Shown in pieces: positions 6,201 through 13,587 of a DNA stretch of 13,587 bases. The notes beneath the pieces were generated by a model. The model had not been told where the DNA came from, searched no databases, and was given only the letters and a program-made list of their open reading frames with translations. The stretch is taken from NCBI GenBank assembly GCA_028716025.1, contig JAQUQP010000043.1:1-13587 (forward strand), given 5' to 3'. The translations under genes and the position numbers were made by a program. The DNA comes from a bacterium (GTDB taxonomy: Bacteria; UBA6262). Each line of letters starts with the position of its first letter. The stretch's first letter is position 1.

Positions 6201-7710
6201 GGATATCTTGTTTTTTCCAAATACTTTTCTTAACATACCGCAGTTCTTCAATTTTTAGCACATAAGCCATACCTATATATACAACAAATCCTATGACCAA
6301 AGCAATAATGATCCACTTTTGAGCCAAATAGCAAACCACACCCATCGCCGCCCCGGCTAATAATACCTTTTGCATACTCGCCCAGATCTGTCTTACTCCT
6401 AAAGCGCCGATACGCTTTCTTAAAATATAGATCAAAGCGGCCATATTAAAAGCCGCGGAAATACTGGTAGCGAGAGCCAGCCCTCCCACATTCAGGAATT
6501 GCATCAGGATAATATTCAAGATCGCGTTCAAAACCATTGCCGCGATCGCTATTTTAACCGGGGTTTTCGTATCTTGTAAAGCATAAAAAGCAGAAGCCCC
6601 GATCTTGGCGCCGGCAAAGAAAACCAATCCCAGGGAATAAAAAGCCAAAGCAAACGCGGTTAATGCCGTGCCCTGGGTATTGAAAGAACCGTGCTCAAAT
6701 AATAATTTAATAATCGGTTGGCCCAAGATGATAAGCCCGATGGTTGACGGGACCAGGGTAAACATGATCATACGCAGGCTTAAGGAAAAAGTTTGTTTCA
6801 GCTGGGGCAGGTCCTGTTTCGCTGCAGCCTGGCTCATCGCCGGTAAAGCCACCGTGGCTACAGAAATACCGAAGAGCGCCAGCGGCAGTTGGTACAGCCG
6901 ATTAGCGTAATATAAAGCCATAATACTGCCATCTTGCAGGAAACTGGCGCAGACCTGGTCAACGAGCACATTGAGCTGCCTGACCCCGCTGCCTACGGCT
7001 ACGGGTATCACTAATATTCCGATCTTCTTTATTTCCGGAGTAACCTGCAGGATCAATTTATTAAAGAAACCATTTTTAGCCAAAGACGGAATCTGCCAGA
7101 GAAGCTGGAACAATCCTCCCAGTAATACTCCCCAGGCTAATCCTTCTACCGGCACTTTCATCAGAGGGACCAGCCATACTACCGCGGCAATTTCAAAAAT
7201 GGAAAGCATCATCGGCGCGACTGCCGGGATAAAAAAAACCTGCAGAGAATTCAACACGCCCATGGCTAACGCTGACAGGCTGATAAAAGCAATGAACGGG
7301 AACATGATCCGGGTAAGAGTGACGGCTAAAGCCAACTGTTCAGGCTTATCCCACCAGCCCCAAGCTATGAGCTTGACTATGGCCGGAGCAAAAACCATAC
7401 CCAGCAAAGTCACGCCGGAGAGAATGACCAGCATTATCCCCAGGCAGGCGCTATAGAGTGAAGCTGCCTCATTTTTACCTTTTTTTACCAGGCATTCGCT
7501 GAAGACCGGTATAAAACCGCTGGATAAGGATCCCTCTCCCAGCAGGTCACGCAATAAATTAGGGATCCGAAAAGCTAAATAGAAGGTATCTGCCGCCCAG
7601 CCATTGCCAAAACGACTGGCCACCACCATATCCCGCAGATAACCCAGGATGCGGGATAGCAGAGTCGCGCCGGATACACTGCCGATAGATTTGGTAATTT
7701 TGGTGGACAT
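6193..7710 (-). CDS. murJ: Lipid II flippase MurJ (MviN)
   Basis: This polytopic inner-membrane protein moves lipid-linked peptidoglycan precursor across the membrane. The length of 505 residues and the roughly 14 hydrophobic segments fit the MOP-superfamily MurJ fold. The N-terminal signature is clear: SRILGYLRDMVVASRFG, ADTFYLAFRIPNLLRDLLGEG and SSGFIPVF. Charged residues needed in the central cavity of E. coli MurJ (R18, R24, D39, R52, R270) have counterparts at R20, R26, D41, R54 and R271 (YYANRLYQLP). The ATG at 7710 follows an AAGGG ribosome site 8 nt upstream. It is divergent from rpsT, and its ribosome-site region touches the -35 box of the rpsT promoter. Its 3' end overlaps uvrC by 8 nt. 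I found no convincing promoter of its own. Confidence 0.95.
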   Translation of the reverse strand: MSTKITKSIGSVSGATLLSRILGYLRDMVVASRFGNGWAADTFYLAFRIPNLLRDLLGEGSLSSGFIPVFSECLVKKGKNEAASLYSACLGIMLVILSGVTLLGMVFAPAIVKLIAWGWWDKPEQLALAVTLTRIMFPFIAFISLSALAMGVLNSLQVFFIPAVAPMMLSIFEIAAVVWLVPLMKVPVEGLAWGVLLGGLFQLLWQIPSLAKNGFFNKLILQVTPEIKKIGILVIPVAVGSGVRQLNVLVDQVCASFLQDGSIMALYYANRLYQLPLALFGISVATVALPAMSQAAAKQDLPQLKQTFSLSLRMIMFTLVPSTIGLIILGQPIIKLLFEHGSFNTQGTALTAFALAFYSLGLVFFAGAKIGASAFYALQDTKTPVKIAIAAMVLNAILNIILMQFLNVGGLALATSISAAFNMAALIYILRKRIGALGVRQIWASMQKVLLAGAAMGVVCYLAQKWIIIALVIGFVVYIGMAYVLKIEELRYVKKSIWKKQDIHD

Positions 7711-7721
7711 GATTTTAACCC

Positions 7722-7750
7722 TTGACAGTCTCTAATAAATATGCTATATT
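7722..7750 (+). promoter_or_regulatory. Sigma-70-type promoter of rpsT
   Basis: A perfect -35 box TTGACA (7722-7727), a 17-bp spacer (7728-7744) and a -10 box TATATT (7745-7750) predict a start near 7757 and a leader of about 92 nt. A 6-bp inverted repeat AAATAT-GCT-ATATTT (7737-7751) covers the -10 region. The -35 box abuts the ribosome-binding site of the divergent murJ gene. Confidence 0.8.
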
Positions 7751-7762
7751 TTTTAAATTACA

Positions 7763-7818
7763 CGAATTTCAGCGAATCACTCGAATATCATATTCGGTAC
7801 TTATTTGCTATCATTCGC
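7763..7818. repeat. CGAAT word cluster forming nested inverted repeats in the rpsT leader
   Basis: CGAAT occurs three times at 9-10 bp spacing (7763, 7773 and 7782) and its complement ATTCG twice (7792 and 7813). CGAATA-TCA-TATTCG (7782-7796) is a perfect 6-bp hairpin, and GCGAAT (7772-7777) can pair with ATTCGC (7813-7818) around it. The cluster lies wholly between the predicted rpsT transcription start and its ribosome site. It may be leader structure or a degenerate dispersed intergenic repeat. Confidence 0.45.
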
Positions 7819-7848
7819 GTTATTAGAGTTTAAAGGAGGAAATACCGA

Positions 7849-8130
7849 ATGACTAAACTAAAAATGGGCCGGCATACTTCGGCGATTAAAGAATCACGTC
7901 AAAACGTCGTCCATCACCGGGCCAACAGTAAGATCAAGAATCAGATCAAACAACTGATCAAAGATGTAAACGCTGCCATTGCCAAAAAGGATCAGGCCAC
8001 AGCTAAAAGCACTATGCTAAAAGCTTTTGCCGCTTTAGATAAAGCAGCCAAGAAAAACATACTGCATAAGAACAACGCGGACCGCAAAAAATCAAGAATG
8101 GCCCTGAAAATAAAAACATTAGCCGCATAG
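7849..8130 (+). CDS. rpsT: 30S ribosomal protein S20
   Basis: S20 is a primary 16S rRNA-binding protein of the small subunit. The 93-residue protein is Lys/Arg/Ala-rich and helical as expected. It carries typical stretches: GRHTSAIKESRQNVVHHRANSKIKNQIK, a KAFAALDKAAKKNILHKNNADRKKSRM run and an LAA end. The ATG at 7849 has a strong AGGAGG nine bases upstream. It is the only plus-strand gene here, transcribed from its own near-consensus promoter. It lies tail to tail with holA, overlapping it by 12 bp, with no obvious terminator between them. In other bacteria S20 represses its own translation; the folded leader here could serve that, but this is inference. Confidence 0.97.
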   Translation: MTKLKMGRHTSAIKESRQNVVHHRANSKIKNQIKQLIKDVNAAIAKKDQATAKSTMLKAFAALDKAAKKNILHKNNADRKKSRMALKIKTLAA

Positions 8131-9108
8131 ATCGATCAACAAATGTTCCATAATCCACAGCGGGTTCTGATTACTGCTTTTAATAGCTTTATCAGTATCC
8201 GCTATTTTTTTGTGCTTGATTACCAACTCAGCCAGGGTGAATTTCGGCAAACTTGCCCTTAGTTCATCTTGCTCGTCATATTTCCTGATATTGAACTTTT
8301 TCATGATCTCTTCAATACTAGCCTGCCGGGCTTGCATCTCTTTAGCTACCACTAATTTGCGCCAGACTTTGGAAATGATCCATAAAGCCTGCATTTCTCC
8401 CCCGCTTTCAGCACACAAGTCCTGTAAAGCCAGCAACGCGCGGTCCAGGTTCCGGGACATTACCGAGTGCTCCAGGCGTTCAGCATTTTCCGTATACATC
8501 CTAAATATATTTTTCCGCACTTCCGCGACAGTGATCTTATTTTTATCCGGCAGGGCTATGGCTAGCTTGGTAATCTCTGAATCCAGATTGACCAGGTCAG
8601 GCCCAACAGCTTCTATCAAATAATCTATCGCTCCCGGATCAACTGTTTTTTGAGAACCGCGAAATCTTTGTTCGACCCACTTTTTCAGGTCACTTTTGAA
8701 TAAAGGCCAAAAAACTACCTCAAAATCCTTGAGTGCCGTATAAAACTCATTTTTGCGGCTGCGGCCATCCAATTCCCCGGCTATCAGCACCAGGCACGTT
8801 GTCGGATTAGGCTGCTCAAAATAAGATAGAAGTTTGGCTTTATCATTCAGTTTTTCTATCTCCTGCACCACCACTAACCGCCAGTCAGACATAAAGGGTA
8901 AAGATTGGGCCTGGTCTAAAATTGCCCCCGCCGACGTTTCCTTGCCGTATAAAAGAGCGTAATTAAAATCTTTTTGATCTTCAGCTATCAGTTTCTGGTA
9001 CAGGGCTTGTACCGCTTCTTTCTTCAGGAACTCCTCAGCCCCGTAAAAGAAATAGATTGGTGCGATCTTTTTCCTGGCTATCTGCTGTAACAAATCTTGA
9101 TACTTCAA
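8119..9108 (-). CDS. holA: DNA polymerase III delta subunit (clamp-loader wrench)
   Basis: The delta subunit opens the beta sliding clamp within the DnaX clamp loader. The 329 residues match the family in length and pattern: IAPIYFFYGAEEFLKKEAV near the N-terminus, LPFMSDWRLVVVQEIEKL, LVLIAGELDGRSRKN, an LVNLDSEITKLAI helix in the middle domain, ALWIISKVWRKLVVAKEM, and the C-terminal NPLWIMEHLLIDLC helix. No Walker A motif is visible, as expected for delta. The start is TTG at 9108, with AGAGG 5 nt before it; no early in-frame ATG is better. It follows lptE after a 147-nt repeat-like spacer, in the common leuS-lptE-holA order. Its last 12 bp overlap the end of rpsT on the other strand. Confidence 0.93.
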   Translation of the reverse strand: MKYQDLLQQIARKKIAPIYFFYGAEEFLKKEAVQALYQKLIAEDQKDFNYALLYGKETSAGAILDQAQSLPFMSDWRLVVVQEIEKLNDKAKLLSYFEQPNPTTCLVLIAGELDGRSRKNEFYTALKDFEVVFWPLFKSDLKKWVEQRFRGSQKTVDPGAIDYLIEAVGPDLVNLDSEITKLAIALPDKNKITVAEVRKNIFRMYTENAERLEHSVMSRNLDRALLALQDLCAESGGEMQALWIISKVWRKLVVAKEMQARQASIEEIMKKFNIRKYDEQDELRASLPKFTLAELVIKHKKIADTDKAIKSSNQNPLWIMEHLLIDLCG

Positions 9109-9255
9109 ATAAACCTCTTAAATACTAAATTCTAATATCTAAACTCTAAACAATATCAAATTACCAAAATTAGAATGTTCAAAATATACAGTTCTGAATT
9201 TAGAAATTAGTATTTATTTAGGATTTCGTGTTTCGTATTTCGGATTTGCATTTAA
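9109..9255. repeat. Word-like intergenic repeat with imperfect inverted symmetry (lptE-holA spacer)
   Basis: This 147-bp AT-rich spacer is built from recurring words: AAATACTAA, CTAAATTC, TCTAAA and TTTCG. The outer parts are inverted copies: AAATACTAA (9120-9128) with TTAGTATTT (9207-9215), and CTAAATTC (9125-9132) with GAATTTAG (9196-9203). The right flank has a run of TTTCG/TTTCGG words (9224-9243). No ORF, promoter or strong terminator stands out. The style resembles degenerate dispersed repeats of some uncultured-phylum genomes; that comparison is from memory. Confidence 0.45.
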
Positions 9256-9774
9256 TTACCACCAACCGACAACTGTCCGCTTGACCACATCACGGGATAA
9301 TAAATCAGTAACCGCTTCTTGCGCGTCATTTTCTGTTTCCACCAGTTGTCCGGCTTTTGCTGTTACATAGTAGGTATAGTCTTCATGAATATTATTTTCT
9401 GTCCACATAGTGGTCCCCTGGACCTGGTCTTGGAGAGTCACATCCACCCCAATATATAATTTATACTGTTCAATCACGCTTTGAGCGTCATAACTGACCG
9501 GTTCCAAGCTATAACGTACTATCACGCCGGTCAACACGGCATCTGCGTCTTCAGCTTTGACGATCTCCAACCGGCCGTCGCGCAAAAACTCCTCGATCAC
9601 TTTTTTGGTAAGCTTGTCTTCGATACCATAATGGACGGTATTATTACTAAAATTGTTGACGGCGATCTTTTTTATATACGTAGGCAATACCGATACCGGC
9701 TGTTTTCCGCAACCGAGTAGGCCAAGCGCCAAGATACCGATCAATCCAGCGACTAAAATTAATTTCCGGTTCAT
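9256..9774 (-). CDS. lptE: LptE-like LPS-assembly outer-membrane lipoprotein
   Basis: LptE plugs the LptD barrel that inserts lipopolysaccharide into the outer leaflet. The 172-residue protein has a lipoprotein signal peptide with a good lipobox, LLGC, lipidated at C22. The mature part contains LPTYIKKIAVNNFSNNT, YGIEDKLTKKVIEEFLRDGRLEIV, EDADAVLTGVIVRYSLEPVSYD and a final alpha segment with EAVTDLLSRDVV. These are characteristic of the LptE family (PF04390) in its form outside Gammaproteobacteria. AGGAGGG sits just upstream of the ATG at 9774. Its place between leuS and holA is the classical one for lptE and supports the call. It implies an LPS-bearing outer membrane. Confidence 0.88.
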   Translation of the reverse strand: MNRKLILVAGLIGILALGLLGCGKQPVSVLPTYIKKIAVNNFSNNTVHYGIEDKLTKKVIEEFLRDGRLEIVKAEDADAVLTGVIVRYSLEPVSYDAQSVIEQYKLYIGVDVTLQDQVQGTTMWTENNIHEDYTYYVTAKAGQLVETENDAQEAVTDLLSRDVVKRTVVGWW

Positions 9775-9819
9775 CTTTACCCTCCTATTGTTTGCCCCTT
9801 TAAACCTTTATACCTGCTT

Positions 9820-12279
9820 TTATGCTACTACGATATTTACCAGTTTATTAGGGACATAGATTACCTTAATGATCTTTTTCCCAATTATCTGGGTTTTAAC
9901 CTTTTCGTTCTCCGCCGCCAGTATTTTCACTTCTTCTCCAGACGCACCTGGACGCACGGACATACGGCCGCGTACTTTACCATTGACTTGCACAACGATC
10001 TCTATGACCTCTTCTATGATCGCGTTTTCGTCATAAGCCGGCCAGGAAAGGGAAATGAGGCTCTCCGCATGGCCTAAACGCTGCCACATTTCCGCGGCGA
10101 TATGAGGCGTGAACGGAGAAATAAGGATCACTACTTTTTCCACTGCCTGGCGTATATCACCGGCGGTAACTCTCGACTCAAGATCATGGATCGTATTGAC
10201 CAATTCCATCAGAGCAGCAATAGCGGTATTAAAACCAAATTCTTTTTCCAGGTCACTGGTAACTTTTTTAATAGTAGCATGGATTTTGCGCTCCAGAGCT
10301 CTAGCCGCTGACGCGTCTCTTTGCTCATTGGATCCGGGATTTTCAGTCACCCGCTCAACCAGCCGCCAGATCCTGGTCAGGAACCGCCAGGCTCCTTCCA
10401 CTCCGGTATCGCTGTATTCCAGGTCTTTTTCAGGAGGAGACGCGAACAAGATAAACAGGCGCATAGTGTCGGCCCCATACTTTTCAATGATATGGTCAGG
10501 ATCAACAATATTGCCTTTGGATTTACTCATAGCTGTGCCGCCCAGGGTCACCATCCCCTGGTTCAGCAGGTTAGTAAACGGTTCATCACCTTTCAGTAAA
10601 CCCATATCGCGCATAACCTTAAAGAAAAAACGGGAGTAAATAAGATGCATACAGGCATGCTCAGCCCCGCCGATATATTGGTCCACCGGGAGCCAATAAT
10701 CCGCCTTCTCACGGTTGAACGGCAATTGCTCATTATGCGCGTCGCAATAGCGGGCAAAATACCAGCTGGAATCAACAAAAGTATCCATGGTATCAGTTTC
10801 CCGTTTTGCCGGCCCCTTGCATTTAGGGCAGGTGGTATTGACAAATTCAGCCACCTGGGACAAGGGAGACTCACCCTTACCGGTAAATTCCACATTTTTA
10901 GGTAACACTACAGGCAGATCCTGCTCTGCCACCGGGACCAAGCCGCATTTTTCACAGTACACGACTGGTATCGGCGTGCCCCAGAACCTTTGCCGGGAGA
11001 TCAGCCAGTCACGGAAACGGTAATTCACTACTTTTTTGCCTTTTTTCTCCTGCGCCAGGAAAGCAGTGACTTTATCTATCCCTTCCTTAGAAGGAGTATC
11101 GTTAAATTGACCGGAGTTGATCATCAGGCCTTCGTCAATATACGCTTCTATTAAACCGCCAGCCGCTGGCTGGCCATCTTTGCTGATCACTTCTTTGACC
11201 GGCAGTTTATATTCTTTGGCAAAAGCGAAATCACGGGTATCATGGGCTGGTACAGCCATTACTGCGCCGGTACCATATTCCAGCAGGACATAATTGGCGA
11301 TCCAAATCGGTATCTTGTCATTGGTCACCGGGTTTTGGCAATAGGCTCCGATAAACATACCTTCTTTTTTAGCTTCATCAGAGGCGCGCATGATCTTGTT
11401 CTGCTTTTTAACTTTATCCACGAACAAGCGTACTTCTGCGACTAATTTTGTCCCGGCAGTCAGTTCTTCAACTAAAGGATGTTCAGGCGCCAGCACCATA
11501 TAGGTGACACCGCATAAGGTATCAGGCCGGGTAGTAAATACTTTTATCACCTGGTCCCGCCCGACCAGGGGGAAATCGATCTCAGTACCGTAACTCTTGC
11601 CGATCCAGTTTTCCTGCATCGCCAGTACTTTTGACGCCCAGCCATTTTTGATCAACTGGTGCCCGGACAGAAGCTCTTCTGTATAATCGGTAATTTTAAA
11701 ATACCATTGTTCCAGTTCTTTCTGAAGCACTTCACTATCACAGCGCCAGCACAGCCCCTGCTCGACTTGTTCATTAGCCAGCACGGTTTCGCAGGAGGGA
11801 CAGAAATTCACCAGGGATTTTTTCCGGTAAACCAGCCCTTTTTCCATGAGCTTAATAAAAAACCACTGGTTCCAGCGATAATAACCCGGGTCACATGTGG
11901 CAAATTCCCTGGACCAGTCATAGCCAATGCCCATTTTTTTCAACTGACCGGCCATATAGGCTATATTTTCTTTGGTCCATTTCTCCGGATGGATCTTATT
12001 TTTTATAGCGGCATTTTCCGCCGGTAAACCAAAAGCATCCCACCCGATCGGGTGCAGAACATTATAACCTCTCATCTTCCGGTATCGGTTGATCAGGTCC
12101 CCCAATGTATAATTGCGCACATGCCCCATATGCAAGCGGCCACTGGGGTATGGAAACATTTCCAGGATATAGAACTTTTTCTTATTTTTATCTTCCTGAG
12201 CCTGGAAAAGCTTATTATCAGCCCAGTATTTCTGCCACTTTGCTTCTATTTCTTGAGGATGATACGTTTGCTCAACCAT
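9820..12279 (-). CDS. leuS: Leucyl-tRNA synthetase
   Basis: LeuRS attaches leucine to tRNA-Leu in the cytoplasm. I take the ATG at 12279 (819 residues) because AAAGGA lies 6 nt upstream; a TTG at 12285 would abut the ribosome site. Class Ia features are complete: the HIGH-type motif YPSGRLHMGH (HMGH at 50-53); a first Cys4 zinc site (C160, C163, C177, C180); the CP1 editing domain with TTRPDTLCG and GTGAVMAVPAHDTRDF (editing Asp D347); a second Cys4 site (C442, C445, C484, C487); and the KMSKS-type motif AMSKSKGN (584-590). The C-terminus ends VNGKVRGRMSV...IIKVIYVPNKLVNIVV, as usual for bacterial LeuRS. It follows tlyA by 19 nt and precedes lptE by 45 nt. Nothing is missing. Confidence 0.98.
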   Translation of the reverse strand: MVEQTYHPQEIEAKWQKYWADNKLFQAQEDKNKKKFYILEMFPYPSGRLHMGHVRNYTLGDLINRYRKMRGYNVLHPIGWDAFGLPAENAAIKNKIHPEKWTKENIAYMAGQLKKMGIGYDWSREFATCDPGYYRWNQWFFIKLMEKGLVYRKKSLVNFCPSCETVLANEQVEQGLCWRCDSEVLQKELEQWYFKITDYTEELLSGHQLIKNGWASKVLAMQENWIGKSYGTEIDFPLVGRDQVIKVFTTRPDTLCGVTYMVLAPEHPLVEELTAGTKLVAEVRLFVDKVKKQNKIMRASDEAKKEGMFIGAYCQNPVTNDKIPIWIANYVLLEYGTGAVMAVPAHDTRDFAFAKEYKLPVKEVISKDGQPAAGGLIEAYIDEGLMINSGQFNDTPSKEGIDKVTAFLAQEKKGKKVVNYRFRDWLISRQRFWGTPIPVVYCEKCGLVPVAEQDLPVVLPKNVEFTGKGESPLSQVAEFVNTTCPKCKGPAKRETDTMDTFVDSSWYFARYCDAHNEQLPFNREKADYWLPVDQYIGGAEHACMHLIYSRFFFKVMRDMGLLKGDEPFTNLLNQGMVTLGGTAMSKSKGNIVDPDHIIEKYGADTMRLFILFASPPEKDLEYSDTGVEGAWRFLTRIWRLVERVTENPGSNEQRDASAARALERKIHATIKKVTSDLEKEFGFNTAIAALMELVNTIHDLESRVTAGDIRQAVEKVVILISPFTPHIAAEMWQRLGHAESLISLSWPAYDENAIIEEVIEIVVQVNGKVRGRMSVRPGASGEEVKILAAENEKVKTQIIGKKIIKVIYVPNKLVNIVVA

Positions 12280-12298
12280 TTCCAATCCTTTATGTGTA

Positions 12299-13039
12299 TT
12301 ATGATTTGACCAGGTAAATAAGAAATTCCTTATTCCCGGCCGGGCCTGTTAACGGTGATTCAGTCACGCCTTTAACTTCCATGGCATTGATCTGGGAAAA
12401 TACCGTGATCCGGTTTATGATCTTCTCATGCATAGCCGGATCCCTGACCACGCCACCTTTGCCTACATTTTTTGGACCAGCTTCAAATTGCGGTTTGATC
12501 AAAGCAATGATCTCGCCTTCCTGTTTGATCAACTTATATACCACCGGCAGGACCCGTTCCAGGGAAATGAAGCTTACGTCAATGGTCGCCAGATCCGGAG
12601 ATTCCGGAATAATATTCTTTTCGCAGTATCTGATATTTGTCTCTTCAATATTAATTACCCGCGGGTCGAAACGCAATTTGACATCCAATTGTCCGTGCCC
12701 GACATCTATGCAATACACTTTCTTGGCCCCGTGTTTTAGCAGGCAGTCGGTAAAACCGCCGGTGGAAGCCCCGACATCAAGACAGGTTTTGTCTCTTAAT
12801 TTTATATTAAAAACTTTAAGCGCTTTTTCCAGTTTATGCCCGCCGCGGGAAACATACATGAGCGGATGCTTGATATCTATTTCCGATTCTACTGAAACCA
12901 TATTGGATGCTTTGATCACCGTATTACCATTTACCAGGACCTCGCCGGCCATGATCAGAGCCTGGGCTTTTTCGCGGCTTTCAGTTAATTCCCTGGTGAC
13001 CATTAGTTGATCCAGCCGCATTTTGCCAGCATGTGCCAT
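12299..13039 (-). CDS. tlyA: TlyA-family rRNA 2'-O-methyltransferase
   Basis: TlyA proteins 2'-O-methylate cytidines of 16S and 23S rRNA using S-adenosylmethionine; the old hemolysin label comes from the same family. The 246 residues begin with an S4 RNA-binding domain (MRLDQLMVTRELTESREKAQ, MAGEVLVNG; about 7-65), a short linker and an FtsJ/RrmJ-type methyltransferase domain. The SAM-binding motif is CLDVGASTGGFTDCLL (86-101), then YCIDVGHGQLD. Candidate K-D-K-E catalytic residues are K69 (GGHKLEKAL), D154 (ATIDVSFISL), K182 (LIKPQFEAG) and E238 (NKEFLIYL). The ATG at 13039 has AAAGGA about 9 nt upstream; M7 is a possible later start. dxs-tlyA adjacency is common and the 19-nt gap suggests one transcript. 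Confidence 0.94.
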   Translation of the reverse strand: MAHAGKMRLDQLMVTRELTESREKAQALIMAGEVLVNGNTVIKASNMVSVESEIDIKHPLMYVSRGGHKLEKALKVFNIKLRDKTCLDVGASTGGFTDCLLKHGAKKVYCIDVGHGQLDVKLRFDPRVINIEETNIRYCEKNIIPESPDLATIDVSFISLERVLPVVYKLIKQEGEIIALIKPQFEAGPKNVGKGGVVRDPAMHEKIINRITVFSQINAMEVKGVTESPLTGPAGNKEFLIYLVKS

Positions 13040-13058
13040 TATTTTAATCCTTTATTTC

Positions 13059-13587
13059 CTATTTCAGGAATTCTTTCGTTTGTTGGTAGATACCTTTACC
13101 GGTCAAACCATATTTATCGCGGAGTATTTGCATACTGCCGTGCTCTATGAATTGATCCGGGAAGCCGAGGATTTTCACCCGTACTCCCTGTTCGCCCACT
13201 AATTCGGCTACCGCGCTGCCAAACCCGCCAGCTACTACGTTTTCTTCAACCGTTACCAGGCACTTCACCTTTTTTGCCAAAGACAGGATCAATTTTGTGT
13301 CCAGGGGATTGGCAAAACGGGCATTGACCACGGTTGCCGAGATATTATCTTTCAGCAACATTTCTGCCGCTTCCAATGCTGGCTGGACCATGGTCCCGAT
13401 AGCCAATATCCCGACATCTTCACCTGACGTCAATATCTCAGCCTTGCCGATCTCGATCTTTTTTAGTTCCTTGTCTATCTTGATCCCCAGGCCTTTGCCG
13501 CGGGGATAGCGAATGACTATCGGCCCTTTATGAGTGACAGCAGTATTGATCATATGCTGTAATTCGTTCTCATCTTTCGGCGACATA
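13059..13587 (-). CDS. dxs: 1-deoxy-D-xylulose-5-phosphate synthase, C-terminal fragment
   Basis: DXS condenses pyruvate and glyceraldehyde-3-phosphate, with thiamine diphosphate, in the first step of the MEP isoprenoid pathway. About 176 codons are visible; the gene enters from the right edge. The Met in MSPKDENEL is internal, since the family has (M)APKDENEL at this point, so it is not the start. The piece covers the end of the pyrimidine-binding domain (AVTHKGPIVIRYPRG) and the transketolase C-terminal domain: GEDVGILAIGTMVQPALEAA, VVNARFANPLD, TVEENVVAGGFGSAV and GFPDQFIEHGS. It ends normally 19 nt before tlyA. It implies ThDP-dependent MEP-pathway isoprenoid synthesis in this organism. 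Confidence 0.95.
   Translation of the reverse strand, partial: MSPKDENELQHMINTAVTHKGPIVIRYPRGKGLGIKIDKELKKIEIGKAEILTSGEDVGILAIGTMVQPALEAAEMLLKDNISATVVNARFANPLDTKLILSLAKKVKCLVTVEENVVAGGFGSAVAELVGEQGVRVKILGFPDQFIEHGSMQILRDKYGLTGKGIYQQTKEFLK

Noticed and set aside
6201..6251. A TTG start giving UvrC a 17-residue extension
   Set aside because: The extension MKNCGMLRKVFGKNKIS is not conserved in UvrC and overlaps murJ; the ATG at 6200 begins exactly at the conserved region.
10109..10639. A 176-codon open frame on the plus strand, opposite leuS
   Set aside because: It is antisense to a complete and well-conserved LeuRS; it is a shadow frame.
12381..13010. A 209-codon open frame on the plus strand, opposite tlyA
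   Set aside because: TlyA is certain on the minus strand; the antisense product has no family signature and no ribosome site that stands out.
13059..13586. A separate small gene starting at the Met of MSPKDENEL
   Set aside because: This Met lies within a conserved internal DXS motif; the fragment is the end of a full dxs gene cut by the window edge.

Overview
The window holds a chromosomal stretch of a diderm (Gram-negative-type) bacterium that does not look like a well-studied model lineage. Two envelope genes show the outer membrane directly: an LptE-like LPS-assembly lipoprotein with a clean lipobox, and the N-terminus of a TonB-dependent receptor with a signal peptide. Base composition is moderate with AT-rich spacers. 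The gene order, the small beta domain on the lytic transglycosylase and the word-like intergenic repeats fit a candidate phylum such as Omnitrophota or a neighbour. That placement is a low-confidence guess that needs a phylogeny.

Right half (about 7.85-13.59 kb). A minus-strand housekeeping run reads dxs (3' part only), tlyA, leuS, lptE, holA. It covers isoprenoid precursor synthesis, rRNA methylation, leucine charging, LPS export and the replicative clamp loader. leuS-lptE-holA is a widespread order in Gram-negatives. rpsT is the only plus-strand gene; it has its own near-consensus promoter, and its 3' end overlaps that of holA by 12 bp. Two spacers here (about 7.76-7.82 and 9.11-9.25 kb) consist of short degenerate repeated words.

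Middle (3.78-7.71 kb). Diverging from rpsT is a tight minus-strand run: murJ (lipid II flippase), uvrC, a GH23 lytic transglycosylase and a one-domain O6-alkylguanine-DNA alkyltransferase. murJ and uvrC overlap by 8 nt, and uvrC and the transglycosylase are 3 nt apart. UvrC is unusually short (431 residues). It keeps both sets of nuclease residues and the Fe-S cysteines but lacks the usual middle segment and the C-terminal HhH domain.

Left (0-3.73 kb). This is the accessory part and the most interesting one: a three-gene minus-strand cassette. A near-consensus promoter and a structured, attenuator-like leader precede an orphan PF04392-type periplasmic binding protein. Next is a methyl-accepting chemotaxis protein with five consecutive HAMP units. 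A second, near-consensus promoter with an upstream direct repeat and a possible 22-codon leader ORF then drives a TonB-dependent receptor that runs off the window. No ABC permease or ATPase is present. I infer that the binding protein, outer-membrane receptor and chemoreceptor may act together in ligand capture and taxis; the sequence does not prove this.

No tRNA, rRNA, CRISPR array, insertion sequence or phage gene was seen. Only three spacers exceed 130 bp besides the 5' region of the TonB receptor gene, and each is described.
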